Part shown: positions 31,052 through 38,779 of the stretch, piece after piece
Numbering within the stretch: position 1 is the first letter of the stretch
Layout: each line of letters opens with the position of its first letter
From: Fuscovulum blasticum DSM 2131
GTDB lineage: Bacteria > Pseudomonadota > Alphaproteobacteria > Rhodobacterales > Rhodobacteraceae
Length of the DNA stretch: 38,779 nucleotides
Direction: 5' to 3'
Assembly (NCBI RefSeq): GCF_003034965.1
Contig: NZ_PZKE01000020.1
Coordinates: 1-38,779 of the forward strand
Made by a program: the position numbers and the translations under genes
The notes under the pieces: model-generated
Seen by the model: the letters and a program-made list of their open reading frames with translations, nothing else
What the model was told of the DNA's origin: nothing
The model's database searches: none

Positions 31052-32827
31052 ATGAAGATGACCACCGAAGAAGCCTTCGTCAAAGTGCTGCAGATGCACG
31101 GCATTGCACATGCCTTCGGCATCATCGGATCGGCCTTCATGCCGATTTCCGACCTGTTCCCGAAGGCGGGCATCACCTTCTGGGACTGCGCGCATGAAGG
31201 CAGCGGCGGGATGATGGCGGATGGCTATACCCGTGCCTCGGGCCGGATGAGCATGATGATCGCCCAGAACGGGCCGGGCATCACCAATTTCGTGACCGCC
31301 GTGAAGACCGCCTACTGGAATCATACGCCGCTGCTTCTGGTCACGCCACAGGCGGCGAACAAGACCATCGGGATGGGAGGCTTTCAGGAAGTCGAACAGA
31401 TGGCGCTGTTCAAGGACATGGTCGCCTATCAGGAAGAGGTGCGCGATCCGTCCCGCGTGGCCGAGGTGCTGAACCGGGTGATCCTGAACGCCCGCCGCGC
31501 CAGCGCGCCGGCGCAGATCAACATGCCGCGCGATTTCTGGACCCAGGTGATCGACATCGACCTGCCGCGCGTGGTGGAGTTCGAGCGGCCCTCGGGCGGC
31601 GAGGCGGCGCTGGACGAGGCGGCGGCGCTGCTGTCGGCGGCGAAGTTCCCGGTGATCCTGAACGGCGCGGGGGTGGTGATCGGCGGCGCGATCCCGGCCA
31701 GCATGGCGCTGGCCGAGCGGCTGGAGGCGCCCGTTTGCGTGGGCTACCAGCACAACGATGCCTTCCCCGGCAGCCATCCGCTGTTCGCGGGGCCGCTGGG
31801 CTATAACGGCAGCAAGGCCGCGATGGAGCTGATCGCCAAGGCCGATGTGGTGCTGTGCCTTGGCACAAGGCTGAACCCGTTCAGCACCCTGCCGGGCTAT
31901 GGCATCGACTACTGGCCGAAAGAGGCGGCGATCATTCAGGTGGACATCAACCCCGCCCGGATTGGCCTGACCAAGAAGGTTTCGGTCGGCATCGTGGGCG
32001 ACGCGAAGAAGGTGACCGAGGCGCTGCTGGCGCGGCTGTCGGAGGGGGCAGGCGAGGCCGGGCGCGAGGCACGCCGGGCACTGATCGCCACCACCAAAAG
32101 CCGCTGGGCGCAGGAACTGGCCAGCATGGACCATGAGGAGGACGATCCCGGCACCACCTGGAACGCCCGTGCACGCGCCGACAAGCCCGAGTGGATGTCG
32201 CCCCGCATGGCCTGGCGTGCGATCCAGTCGGCGCTGCCGAAAGAGGCGATCATTTCGTCCGACATCGGCAACAACTGCGCCATCGGCAATGCCTATCCGT
32301 CGTTCGAGGCGGGGCGGAAATACCTGGCGCCGGGGCTGTTCGGCCCCTGCGGCTATGGCCTGCCGTCGATCATCGGGGCCAAGATCGCCTGCCCGGATGT
32401 GCCCGTGGTGGGCTTTGCCGGCGACGGGGCCTTTGGCATTGCGGTGACCGAACTGACGGCGATCGGGCGGCCTGAGTGGCCGGCGATCACCATGGTCGTC
32501 TTCCGCAATTACCAGTGGGGGGCCGAAAAGCGCAATTCGACCCTGTGGTATGATGACAATTTTGTCGGCACCGAGCTGGACAGCAAGGTTTCCTATGCCG
32601 GTATCGCACGGGCCTGCGGGTTGCAGGGGGTGGTTGCCCGCACCATGGAGGATCTGCGCGCCGCGCTGACCCAGGCGATTGCCGACCAGAAGGCGGGCAA
32701 GACCACGCTGATCGAGGCGCTGATCAATCAGGAACTGGGCGAGCCGTTCCGCCGCGATGCGATGAAGAAGCCGGTTTCGGTCGCGGGAATCGACCCGGCC
32801 GACATGCGCCCGCAGGCCGGCGTTTGA
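31052..32827 (+). CDS. xsc: Sulfoacetaldehyde acetyltransferase
   Basis: 591-aa thiamin-diphosphate enzyme that cleaves sulfoacetaldehyde with phosphate to acetyl phosphate and sulfite. The catalytic Glu49 is in CAHEGSGGMMADGYTRASG. The ThDP/Mg motif begins GFAGDGAFGIAVTELTAIGR and continues to VFRNYQWGAEKRN. The N-terminus MKMTTEEAFVKVLQMHGI and length match Xsc rather than acetolactate synthase. GGAGAC lies about 8 nt before the ATG. Its stop overlaps the start of the exporter gene. Confidence 0.97.
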   Translation: MKMTTEEAFVKVLQMHGIAHAFGIIGSAFMPISDLFPKAGITFWDCAHEGSGGMMADGYTRASGRMSMMIAQNGPGITNFVTAVKTAYWNHTPLLLVTPQAANKTIGMGGFQEVEQMALFKDMVAYQEEVRDPSRVAEVLNRVILNARRASAPAQINMPRDFWTQVIDIDLPRVVEFERPSGGEAALDEAAALLSAAKFPVILNGAGVVIGGAIPASMALAERLEAPVCVGYQHNDAFPGSHPLFAGPLGYNGSKAAMELIAKADVVLCLGTRLNPFSTLPGYGIDYWPKEAAIIQVDINPARIGLTKKVSVGIVGDAKKVTEALLARLSEGAGEAGREARRALIATTKSRWAQELASMDHEEDDPGTTWNARARADKPEWMSPRMAWRAIQSALPKEAIISSDIGNNCAIGNAYPSFEAGRKYLAPGLFGPCGYGLPSIIGAKIACPDVPVVGFAGDGAFGIAVTELTAIGRPEWPAITMVVFRNYQWGAEKRNSTLWYDDNFVGTELDSKVSYAGIARACGLQGVVARTMEDLRAALTQAIADQKAGKTTLIEALINQELGEPFRRDAMKKPVSVAGIDPADMRPQAGV

Positions 32828-33573
32828 CGCTGCCCTTTGACCTGGGCCTTGGCGCGGCGCTGTGGATGGCCGCGACGATCTTTGTCGCGGGCTTCATCCG
32901 CGGCTATTCCGGCTTTGGCTATTCCGCCATCGTCATCGCCGCGTCGGGCGTGGTGACCAGCCCGCTGAACTTTGTCGCGGTGGTGGTGCTGCTGGAATTC
33001 GTGATGTCGGTGCAGGCCTGGAAGGGCGCGGGGCCGGCGGTGGACTGGCGGCGGGCGGGTCTGCTGATGGCGGGCGCGGCGGTGGGGCTGCCGCTGGGCC
33101 TCTGGGCGCTGACCGCGGTTTCCGAGACGGCGGCGCGGGCGGCGATCTCGGCCTATATCCTGCTGATGTGTGGGGTGTTGCTGATGGGCTGGCGCCTGCG
33201 GTCCGAGGTGCGCGGCACGCCGGGTAATCTGGCCGCGGGGCTGATTTCGGGGCTGGCCAATGCGCCGGGCATGGGGGGGCTGCCGGTGGCGGCCTTTTTC
33301 GCGGCACAGCCGATGCCGGCCAATGTGTTCCGGGCCACGTTGATTGCCTATTTCCCGCTGCTCGACCTGTATTCCGCGCCGCTTTACTGGATGCACGGTC
33401 TGGTAAGCTGGGATACGCTTTGGGCCTCGCTCTGGGCGCTGCCGTTGACGCTGGTGGCCAACTGGCTGGGCGGGCGGCATTTCTTCGGCACCGATCCGCA
33501 GGAGTTCCGCCGATTTGCCATTCTGCTGCTGGCAGCCCTGGCGGCACTGGGGTTGGGAAAGGCGGTGCTTTGA
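32824..33573 (+). CDS. TauE/SafE-family sulfite exporter
   Basis: 249-aa inner-membrane protein with about seven to eight hydrophobic helices in two repeats. The first repeat includes FVAGFIRGYSGFGYSAIVIAA, the second SGLANAPGMGGLPVAAFF, the glycine-rich signatures of TauE/SafE (DUF81). It probably exports sulfite, or a related anion, released by Xsc. The start TTG 32824 forms a TTGA overlap with the xsc stop, favouring coupled translation; an ATG 14 codons later is the alternative. ackA follows after one base. Confidence 0.92.
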   Translation: MTLPFDLGLGAALWMAATIFVAGFIRGYSGFGYSAIVIAASGVVTSPLNFVAVVVLLEFVMSVQAWKGAGPAVDWRRAGLLMAGAAVGLPLGLWALTAVSETAARAAISAYILLMCGVLLMGWRLRSEVRGTPGNLAAGLISGLANAPGMGGLPVAAFFAAQPMPANVFRATLIAYFPLLDLYSAPLYWMHGLVSWDTLWASLWALPLTLVANWLGGRHFFGTDPQEFRRFAILLLAALAALGLGKAVL

Positions 33574-33574
33574 C

Positions 33575-34660
33575 ATGTGGCTTGTGGTCAATGCCGGATC
33601 GTCCTCGGTCAAGCTGGTGGTGTTCGACGCGGGCCTGCGGGATGTTGCCCGTGCCACGGTTGACCGCATCGGGGCCGGTGGTCCCCCCACCCATGCCGAG
33701 GCCATGGTTGAAGGGCTGGGCCGGATGGGGCTTGCGCCCGCCGCGCTGACGGCGGCGGCGCATCGGGTGGTGCATGGCGGGGTGGCACTGACCGCGCCGC
33801 AGCGGGTGACGCCCGCCGTGATTGCCGGGATCGAGGCTTGTGTGCCCCTGGCGCCGCTGCACAATCCCGGCAACCTGACCGGCATCCGCGCGGTTGAAAC
33901 GTTGGCGCCGGGCCTGCCGCAATATGTGTCTTTTGACACGGCATTCCATGCCACCAACCCCGATGTGGCAACCGCCTATGCGATTCCGGCCGAGGAGCGG
34001 GCCCGCGGGCTGCGTCGTTTTGGCTTTCACGGCCTGTCCTATGCGGCCCTGGTGCGCATCCTGCGTGCACGGGGCGCGCTGACCCGGCGGGTGCTGGCGT
34101 TTCATCTGGGTAACGGGGTGTCGGCCTGTGCCATCCTGGACGGCGCCTCGGTCGCCTCGTCCATGGGGTGGTCTCCGGTCGAGGGGCTGACCATGGGCAC
34201 AAGGCCGGGCAATCTGGACCCGATGGTTGCGCTGGATCTGGCCGAGCGGCACGGCGTTGACGGGGCGCGGGCGCTGCTGAACCGCCGTTCGGGTCTTTTG
34301 GCATTGGGGGGGCACAGCGACATGCGGGCGCTGCACGAAGCGGGCACACCCGAGGCCGCCTTTGCCATTGACCATTTCTGTTACTGGGCCATCCGCCATG
34401 CCGGCAGCCTGATTGCCGCCATGGGTGGGGTCGAAACAATCGTCTTCACCGGCGGGATCGGAGAGAACGATTTTTCCGTTCGTGGCCGAATTTTGGACGG
34501 GCTTTCCTGGGCGGGTGTGGCCTATGATGCCGATGCCAACCGGCAGAATGCGGGGGCTCTGCATTTGGCGAAATCGGATGTCGCAATCTGGACAGTGCCG
34601 GCTGACGAGGAACGGCAGATTGCACAGGAGGCGCAGACGGTGAGGGAGTGTGAGGGGTGA
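33575..34660 (+). CDS. ackA: Acetate kinase
   Basis: 361-aa ASKHA-fold kinase converting acetyl phosphate and ADP to acetate and ATP. Signatures are VVNAGSSSVKLVVFD at the start, AHRVVHGG, FDTAFHAT, RRFGFHGLSY (catalytic region), LAFHLGNGVSACAI, GTRPGNLDP and VFTGGIGEND. It is slightly shorter than E. coli AckA (400). It lies between the exporter and soeA, 1 nt after the former and overlapping the latter (GTGA). It uses the acetyl phosphate made by Xsc. No phosphotransacetylase gene is in the window. Confidence 0.95.
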   Translation: MWLVVNAGSSSVKLVVFDAGLRDVARATVDRIGAGGPPTHAEAMVEGLGRMGLAPAALTAAAHRVVHGGVALTAPQRVTPAVIAGIEACVPLAPLHNPGNLTGIRAVETLAPGLPQYVSFDTAFHATNPDVATAYAIPAEERARGLRRFGFHGLSYAALVRILRARGALTRRVLAFHLGNGVSACAILDGASVASSMGWSPVEGLTMGTRPGNLDPMVALDLAERHGVDGARALLNRRSGLLALGGHSDMRALHEAGTPEAAFAIDHFCYWAIRHAGSLIAAMGGVETIVFTGGIGENDFSVRGRILDGLSWAGVAYDADANRQNAGALHLAKSDVAIWTVPADEERQIAQEAQTVRECEG

Positions 34661-37488
34661 CGGCTGAACCGCGGATCGACCGTTCGCCGTCTGTCTCGGA
34701 CGAGGTGCGCCAGACCACCTGCTACATGTGCGCCTGCCGCTGCGGCATCAACGTGCATCTGAAGGATGGCCGGGTGTCCTATATCGAGGGTAACCGCGCC
34801 CATCCGATCAACAAGGGTGTGCTTTGTGCCAAGGGCGCCAGCGGGATCATGCAGATCACCGCCCCCAGCCGGCTGCGCACCCCCTTGCGCCGGGTCGGGC
34901 CGCGCGGATCGGGCGCGTTTGAGGAGATAAGCTGGGAAGAGGCGCTGGAAACCGCCGTCGGCTGGCTGAAGCCGCTGCGCGAGACAGCGCCCGAGAAGCT
35001 GGCCTTCTTCACCGGGCGCGACCAGAGCCAATCGCTGACCGGCTGGTGGGCGCAGGCCTTCGGCACGCCGAACTATGCCGCGCATGGCGGGTTCTGTTCG
35101 GTGAACATGGCGGCGGGCGGAATCTACACCATTGGCGGCGCCTTCTGGGAATTCGGTCAGCCCGACTGGGAGCGGACGGAACTGTTCGTGCTGTTCGGCG
35201 TGGCGGAAGACCATGATAGCAACCCGATCAAGATCGGCATCGGCAAGCTGAAGGCGCGCGGGGTGCGGGTGATCAGCATCAACCCGATCCGCACCGGATA
35301 TTCGGCGGTGGCGGATGACTGGTATGGCATCACCCCGGGCACCGATGGCCTGCTGATCCTGTCGCTGATCCATTGCCTGTTGCAGGCGGGCAAGGTCGAT
35401 CTGGAGTATCTGGCGCGCTGGACCAATGCGCCGTTCCTGGTGAACGGGGCCGAGGGGGCGGAGCAGGGGCTGTTCCTGAAGAACGCCGAAAGCCAGCCCT
35501 TCGTGATTGACCGCCACAGCGGCCACCCCGCGCCCTGGGACGGTCGGGACGTGGACCCCGATCTGGGGGCGGTCTGGGCCGGGCATCGCACCGTGTTCCA
35601 GCACATGGCCGAGGAATACCTGAAACCGGACTACGCGCCCGAGGCGGTGGCCGAGCGTTGCGGGATCCCGGCCGCGCGGATTCGCGGGCTGGCGGCCGAA
35701 CTGGCGCGGGCCGCGTTCGAGCGGGCCTTCATCCACCCGCAGCCCTGGACCGATTTCCGTGGCAACCGGCATGAGGGGATGCAGGGCCGCCCCGTCAGTT
35801 TCCACGCCATGCGCGGCATCTCGGCCCATTCCAACGGGTTCCAGACGGCGCGGGCGCTGCATCTGTTGCAGATCGTGCTGGGGTCGGTCGAGGCGCCGGG
35901 CGGATACCGGCTGAAGCCGCCTTACCCCAAGCCGGTCGAAGCGCATCCGACGCCGCATTTCGTGGCCACGCCGGGCAAGCCGCTGACCGGGCCGCATCTG
36001 GGCTATGTCCGCAGCCCCGCCGACCTTGCGCTGCGCGAAGACGGCACGCCCGCCCGCATCGACAAGGCGTTCACCTGGGACGCGCCGCTGTCGGCGCATG
36101 GGCTGATGCACATGGTCATCGCCAATGCGGTGGCGGGCGATCCCTACCGGATCGACACGCTATTCCTGTACATGGCGAATATGGCGTGGAATTCGTCAAT
36201 GAACACTGCGCAGGTCATGCAGATGCTGACCGCGAAAGATGGCGACGACTATGTGATCCCGCGCATCATCTATTCCGATGCCTATGCCAGCGAGATGGTC
36301 GCCTATGCCGACCTGATCCTGCCAGACACCACCTATCTGGAGCGGCACGACTGCATTTCCCTGCTGGACCGGCCGATTTCCGAACCGGATGCGGCGGGGG
36401 ATTCGATCCGCTGGCCGGTGCTGGACCCAGACCGGGATGTGCGCGGGTTCCAGACGGTGCTGCTGGATCTGGGTGTGCGGCTGGGTCTGCCGGGGATGGT
36501 GACTGACGATGGCCAGCCACGATTCCGCGACTATGCCGATTACATCGTGAACCATCAGCGACGGCCCGGTGTGGGGCCGCTGATGGGCTTCCGCGGCAAT
36601 GGCGACGAGACGGGGCGTGGCGCGCCGAACCCCGACCAACTGGCCCGTTACATTGAAAACGGCAGCTTCCATCAGGCGCATGTGCCCGCCGAGGCGGCCT
36701 TCATGAAGCCATGGAACGCGGCCTATCAGGATTGGGCGGTGGCGCTGGGGCTGTATGACACGCCGCAGTCCTATCTGTTCAACATCTGGTCCGAACCGCT
36801 GCGCCGGTTCCAGCTTGCCGCCGAAGGCCATGGCGACCGCCAGCCGCCCGATCATCTGCGCGCGCGGTTACAGGTGGCGATGTCGCCGCTGCCGGTCTGG
36901 TATCCCCCCATGGGGGAGGCGCCTGGCTATCCGGTTCATGCGCTGACGCAGCGCCCGATGGACATGTATCACAGTTGGGGCAGCCAGAACGCCTGGCTGC
37001 GGCAGATCCGCGGGCGCAACTTCCTGTATCTGCCGACCGCGATCTGGCAGGCGCAGGGCTTTGCCGAGGGCGACTATGCCCGCGTAACCAGCCCGACCGG
37101 CGAAATCGTGGTGCCGGTGGCGCATATGGCGGCGCTGAACCCGCATACGGTCTGGACCTGGAACGCCATCGGCAAGCGGCGTGGGGCCTGGGCGCTGTCG
37201 AAGGATGCGCCCGAAGCGGTGGAGGGATTCCTGCTGAACCATCTGATTTCCGAAGTGCTGCCGGGCGAGGGGCGTGTATCGAACTCGGACCCGGTCACCG
37301 GGCAGGCCGCCTGGTTTGACCAGATGGTGCGGATCGAACGGGTCGGGCCGCGTGCCATGGCCGAACCGCAATTCCCCGTGCTGCCCGATCCGCCGCGCTC
37401 AGGTGGCGGGCGGGGGCAAGGGCCTTCGAAGAAACGTGCCCAGAATATTCAAGGATTTTCAGACCCGGCGGCGGAGGGCAGGCTATGA
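34657..37488 (+). CDS. soeA: Molybdopterin oxidoreductase, sulfite dehydrogenase SoeA subunit
   Basis: 943-aa DMSO-reductase-superfamily protein. An N-terminal [4Fe-4S] site uses Cys22, Cys25, Cys29 and Cys57 (C-x2-C-x3-C-x27-C). Mo-bis-MGD domains follow and a C-terminal dinucleotide-binding domain. There is no twin-arginine signal, so it is cytoplasmic, as known for SoeABC and unlike most periplasmic relatives. The final about 35 residues form a Gly/Ser/Lys-rich tail (SGGGRGQGPSKKRAQ). It probably oxidises sulfite from Xsc to sulfate. The GTG start overlaps the ackA stop. A polysulfide- or thiosulfate-reductase-like role is the alternative, made unlikely by context. Confidence 0.93.
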   Translation: MTAEPRIDRSPSVSDEVRQTTCYMCACRCGINVHLKDGRVSYIEGNRAHPINKGVLCAKGASGIMQITAPSRLRTPLRRVGPRGSGAFEEISWEEALETAVGWLKPLRETAPEKLAFFTGRDQSQSLTGWWAQAFGTPNYAAHGGFCSVNMAAGGIYTIGGAFWEFGQPDWERTELFVLFGVAEDHDSNPIKIGIGKLKARGVRVISINPIRTGYSAVADDWYGITPGTDGLLILSLIHCLLQAGKVDLEYLARWTNAPFLVNGAEGAEQGLFLKNAESQPFVIDRHSGHPAPWDGRDVDPDLGAVWAGHRTVFQHMAEEYLKPDYAPEAVAERCGIPAARIRGLAAELARAAFERAFIHPQPWTDFRGNRHEGMQGRPVSFHAMRGISAHSNGFQTARALHLLQIVLGSVEAPGGYRLKPPYPKPVEAHPTPHFVATPGKPLTGPHLGYVRSPADLALREDGTPARIDKAFTWDAPLSAHGLMHMVIANAVAGDPYRIDTLFLYMANMAWNSSMNTAQVMQMLTAKDGDDYVIPRIIYSDAYASEMVAYADLILPDTTYLERHDCISLLDRPISEPDAAGDSIRWPVLDPDRDVRGFQTVLLDLGVRLGLPGMVTDDGQPRFRDYADYIVNHQRRPGVGPLMGFRGNGDETGRGAPNPDQLARYIENGSFHQAHVPAEAAFMKPWNAAYQDWAVALGLYDTPQSYLFNIWSEPLRRFQLAAEGHGDRQPPDHLRARLQVAMSPLPVWYPPMGEAPGYPVHALTQRPMDMYHSWGSQNAWLRQIRGRNFLYLPTAIWQAQGFAEGDYARVTSPTGEIVVPVAHMAALNPHTVWTWNAIGKRRGAWALSKDAPEAVEGFLLNHLISEVLPGEGRVSNSDPVTGQAAWFDQMVRIERVGPRAMAEPQFPVLPDPPRSGGGRGQGPSKKRAQNIQGFSDPAAEGRL

Positions 37489-38219
37489 CCTGCCTGCCCG
37501 GAAAGGTGGACCGCAAGCTGGGGCTGGTGATCGACCTTGACACCTGCGTTGGCTGTCAGGCCTGCGTCACCGCCTGCAAGGGCTGGAACGATCAGGGCTA
37601 TGGCGTGCCCTTGTCGGATCAGGACGCCTATGGTGCCGCGCCCTCTGGCGTGTTCCTGAACCGGGTCCATTCCTATCAGGTCACGCCGGATGAGGGGCCG
37701 GCGGCGATCGTGAACTTCCCGCGGTCCTGCCTGCATTGCGACAATGCGCCTTGCGTCACCGTCTGCCCGACCGGGGCCAGCTACAAGCGGGCCGAGGACG
37801 GGATCGTTCTGGTGAACGAGGATGCCTGCATCGGCTGCGGCCTGTGTGCCTGGGCCTGCCCCTATGGTGCGCGCGAGATGGATGCGGCGGCGGGGGTGAT
37901 GAAGAAATGCACCCTTTGCGTGGACCGTATCTACAACGACAATCTGCCCGAAGAGGACCGGATGCCCGCCTGCGTGCGCACCTGTCCGACCGGGGCACGG
38001 CATTACGGTGATCTGTCCGATCCCGACAGCGCCGTGTCGCGGCTGGTGGCGGACCGGTGCGGCTATGCCCTGATGCCCGAGATGGAGACGCAGCCGGTGA
38101 ACCGCTATTTGCCGCCGCGCAGGAAAGGCGCCGTCGAGGCCGGGCCGCTGACGCCGCTGGTCGATGTGCAGGCCACCGGCTTTGCCGGCTGGCTGGACCG
38201 CGTTCTGGGAAAGATCTGA
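37485..38219 (+). CDS. soeB: Sulfite dehydrogenase iron-sulfur subunit SoeB
   Basis: 244-aa ferredoxin-like subunit with four cysteine clusters for [4Fe-4S] centres: CVGCQACVTACKGWN, CLHCDNAPCVTVCPTGA, CIGCGLCAWACPYG and CTLCVDRI with a later CVRTCPTGA. It passes electrons from SoeA to the membrane subunit. ATG overlaps the soeA stop (ATGA), and the soeC start overlaps its stop (TGATG). The same fold occurs in DmsB and PsrB; the assignment rests on the operon. Confidence 0.95.
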   Translation: MTCLPGKVDRKLGLVIDLDTCVGCQACVTACKGWNDQGYGVPLSDQDAYGAAPSGVFLNRVHSYQVTPDEGPAAIVNFPRSCLHCDNAPCVTVCPTGASYKRAEDGIVLVNEDACIGCGLCAWACPYGAREMDAAAGVMKKCTLCVDRIYNDNLPEEDRMPACVRTCPTGARHYGDLSDPDSAVSRLVADRCGYALMPEMETQPVNRYLPPRRKGAVEAGPLTPLVDVQATGFAGWLDRVLGKI

Positions 38220-38779
38220 TGCATCCGGCGCCGTCTGTCATTCTGTTCACCGTGCTTTCAGGCCTGGGCTTCGGTTTTCTGGCCTTTCTGGCCCTTGGTG
38301 CCTTGCCGGTTTCCGGCTGGGGAGCGGTTGCGACCTGGGGCCTGGGCTATGGGCTGGCCGTGGCAGGGCTGATCGCCTCGACCTTCCATCTGGGCAATCC
38401 GAAGCGGGCGCTGCTGGCGTTCTCTCAATGGCGGTCAAGCTGGCTGTCGCGTGAAGGCTGGGCTTCGGTCAGCACGTTGCTGGTGCTGGCGCCGATGGCA
38501 CTTTCGGATGTGCTGGGGCTGGGTCTGCCACGCGGGATCGGCTGGGTGGGGGCGGCCATGGTGGTGGTGACAGTGGTCTGCACCGCGATGATCTATGCCC
38601 AGTTGCGCACGGTGCCGCGCTGGAACCACTGGGGCACGGTGCTGCTGTTCCTGAGCTTTGCCGCCACCGGGGGCGCGATCCTGTCGGTCCGGCTGCCGCT
38701 GGCCTGTCTGCTGTGTGCCGTGTTGGCGGCGGTGCTGGTCTGGAGCTTCCTGCGCGGCGACGGTGCCTTTGCGGCGCGC
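38219..38779 (+). CDS. soeC: Sulfite dehydrogenase membrane anchor SoeC (DmsC family), cut by window edge
   Basis: 187 codons are visible without a stop; the full family length is about 280-320 aa. About six hydrophobic helices are seen. The segment STFHLGNPKRALLAFSQWRS, followed by WLSREG, is the DmsC-family signature between helices 2 and 3. It anchors SoeAB to the membrane and should deliver electrons to quinone. The start shares one base with the soeB stop (TGATG). Confidence 0.93.
   Translation, partial: MHPAPSVILFTVLSGLGFGFLAFLALGALPVSGWGAVATWGLGYGLAVAGLIASTFHLGNPKRALLAFSQWRSSWLSREGWASVSTLLVLAPMALSDVLGLGLPRGIGWVGAAMVVVTVVCTAMIYAQLRTVPRWNHWGTVLLFLSFAATGGAILSVRLPLACLLCAVLAAVLVWSFLRGDGAFAAR

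Noticed and set aside
1-38779. CRISPR array, rRNA genes, complete insertion sequences or a replication origin
   Set aside because: No regularly spaced repeats of CRISPR type, no rRNA sequence and no transposase were seen; the only mobile-element trace is the integrase relic.

Overview
The window is high-GC DNA whose protein families and gene orders point to an alphaproteobacterium of the Rhodobacter/Paracoccus group (Rhodobacterales). The strongest clues are a taurine-to-sulfite cluster (tpa, tauR, xsc, tauE-like exporter, ackA, soeABC), a compact che operon with cheD and two cheY genes, and a complete kdp operon. The assignment is inferred from gene content; no database search was possible.

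Layout. (1) 1-7436: a tripartite RND efflux operon on the minus strand (outer-membrane lipoprotein, membrane-fusion protein, permease cut by the window edge), divergent from a two-component pair on the plus strand. The response regulator is split by a one-base frameshift in a run of eight C. (2) 7589-15457: the high-affinity potassium pump operon on the minus strand, read in the order small ORF, kdpF, A, B, C, D, E. The 27-codon membrane ORF at its head starts with TTG behind a perfect AGGAGG. (3) 15458-16234: a 0.7-kb low-gene-density stretch with the N-terminal relic of a tyrosine integrase, several inverted repeats, and tRNA-Cys(GCA), the probable former integration target. (4) 16304-19994: molybdate ABC transporter modBC without modA, preceded by a Mo-box-like dyad and a GcvA-like LysR regulator, then a small arginine-rich ORF and an Rrf2-family Fe-S regulator with an FNR-type palindrome upstream. 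(5) 20023-26500: nine chemotaxis genes on the minus strand, nearly all joined by ATGA/GTGA overlaps (STAS, cheY, cheA, cheW, cheR, cheY, a 121-aa helical ORF, cheB, cheD). (6) 26734-27747: a UDP-glucuronate 4-epimerase-like gene. (7) 27981-38779: the taurine module on the plus strand, running off the right edge inside soeC.

How it works together. Tpa converts taurine to sulfoacetaldehyde, and Xsc cleaves this with phosphate to acetyl phosphate and sulfite. AckA can recover ATP from acetyl phosphate. The TauE/SafE-type protein can export sulfite, while the cytoplasmic-type molybdoenzyme SoeABC can oxidise it to sulfate. SoeA needs molybdenum cofactor, so the nearby modBC genes are functionally related, though not in the same operon. 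TauR is expected to activate the module; decamer repeats resembling the published Rhodobacter TauR box lie upstream of both tpa and xsc.

Points most worth a second look: the 121-aa che ORF with a D-x3-Q motif on a predicted helix (a possible CheT/CheZ-like CheY-P phosphatase), the CheB whose receiver domain has lost its phosphorylation residues, the C8-tract frameshift in the efflux regulator, and the extra small membrane ORF ahead of kdpF.
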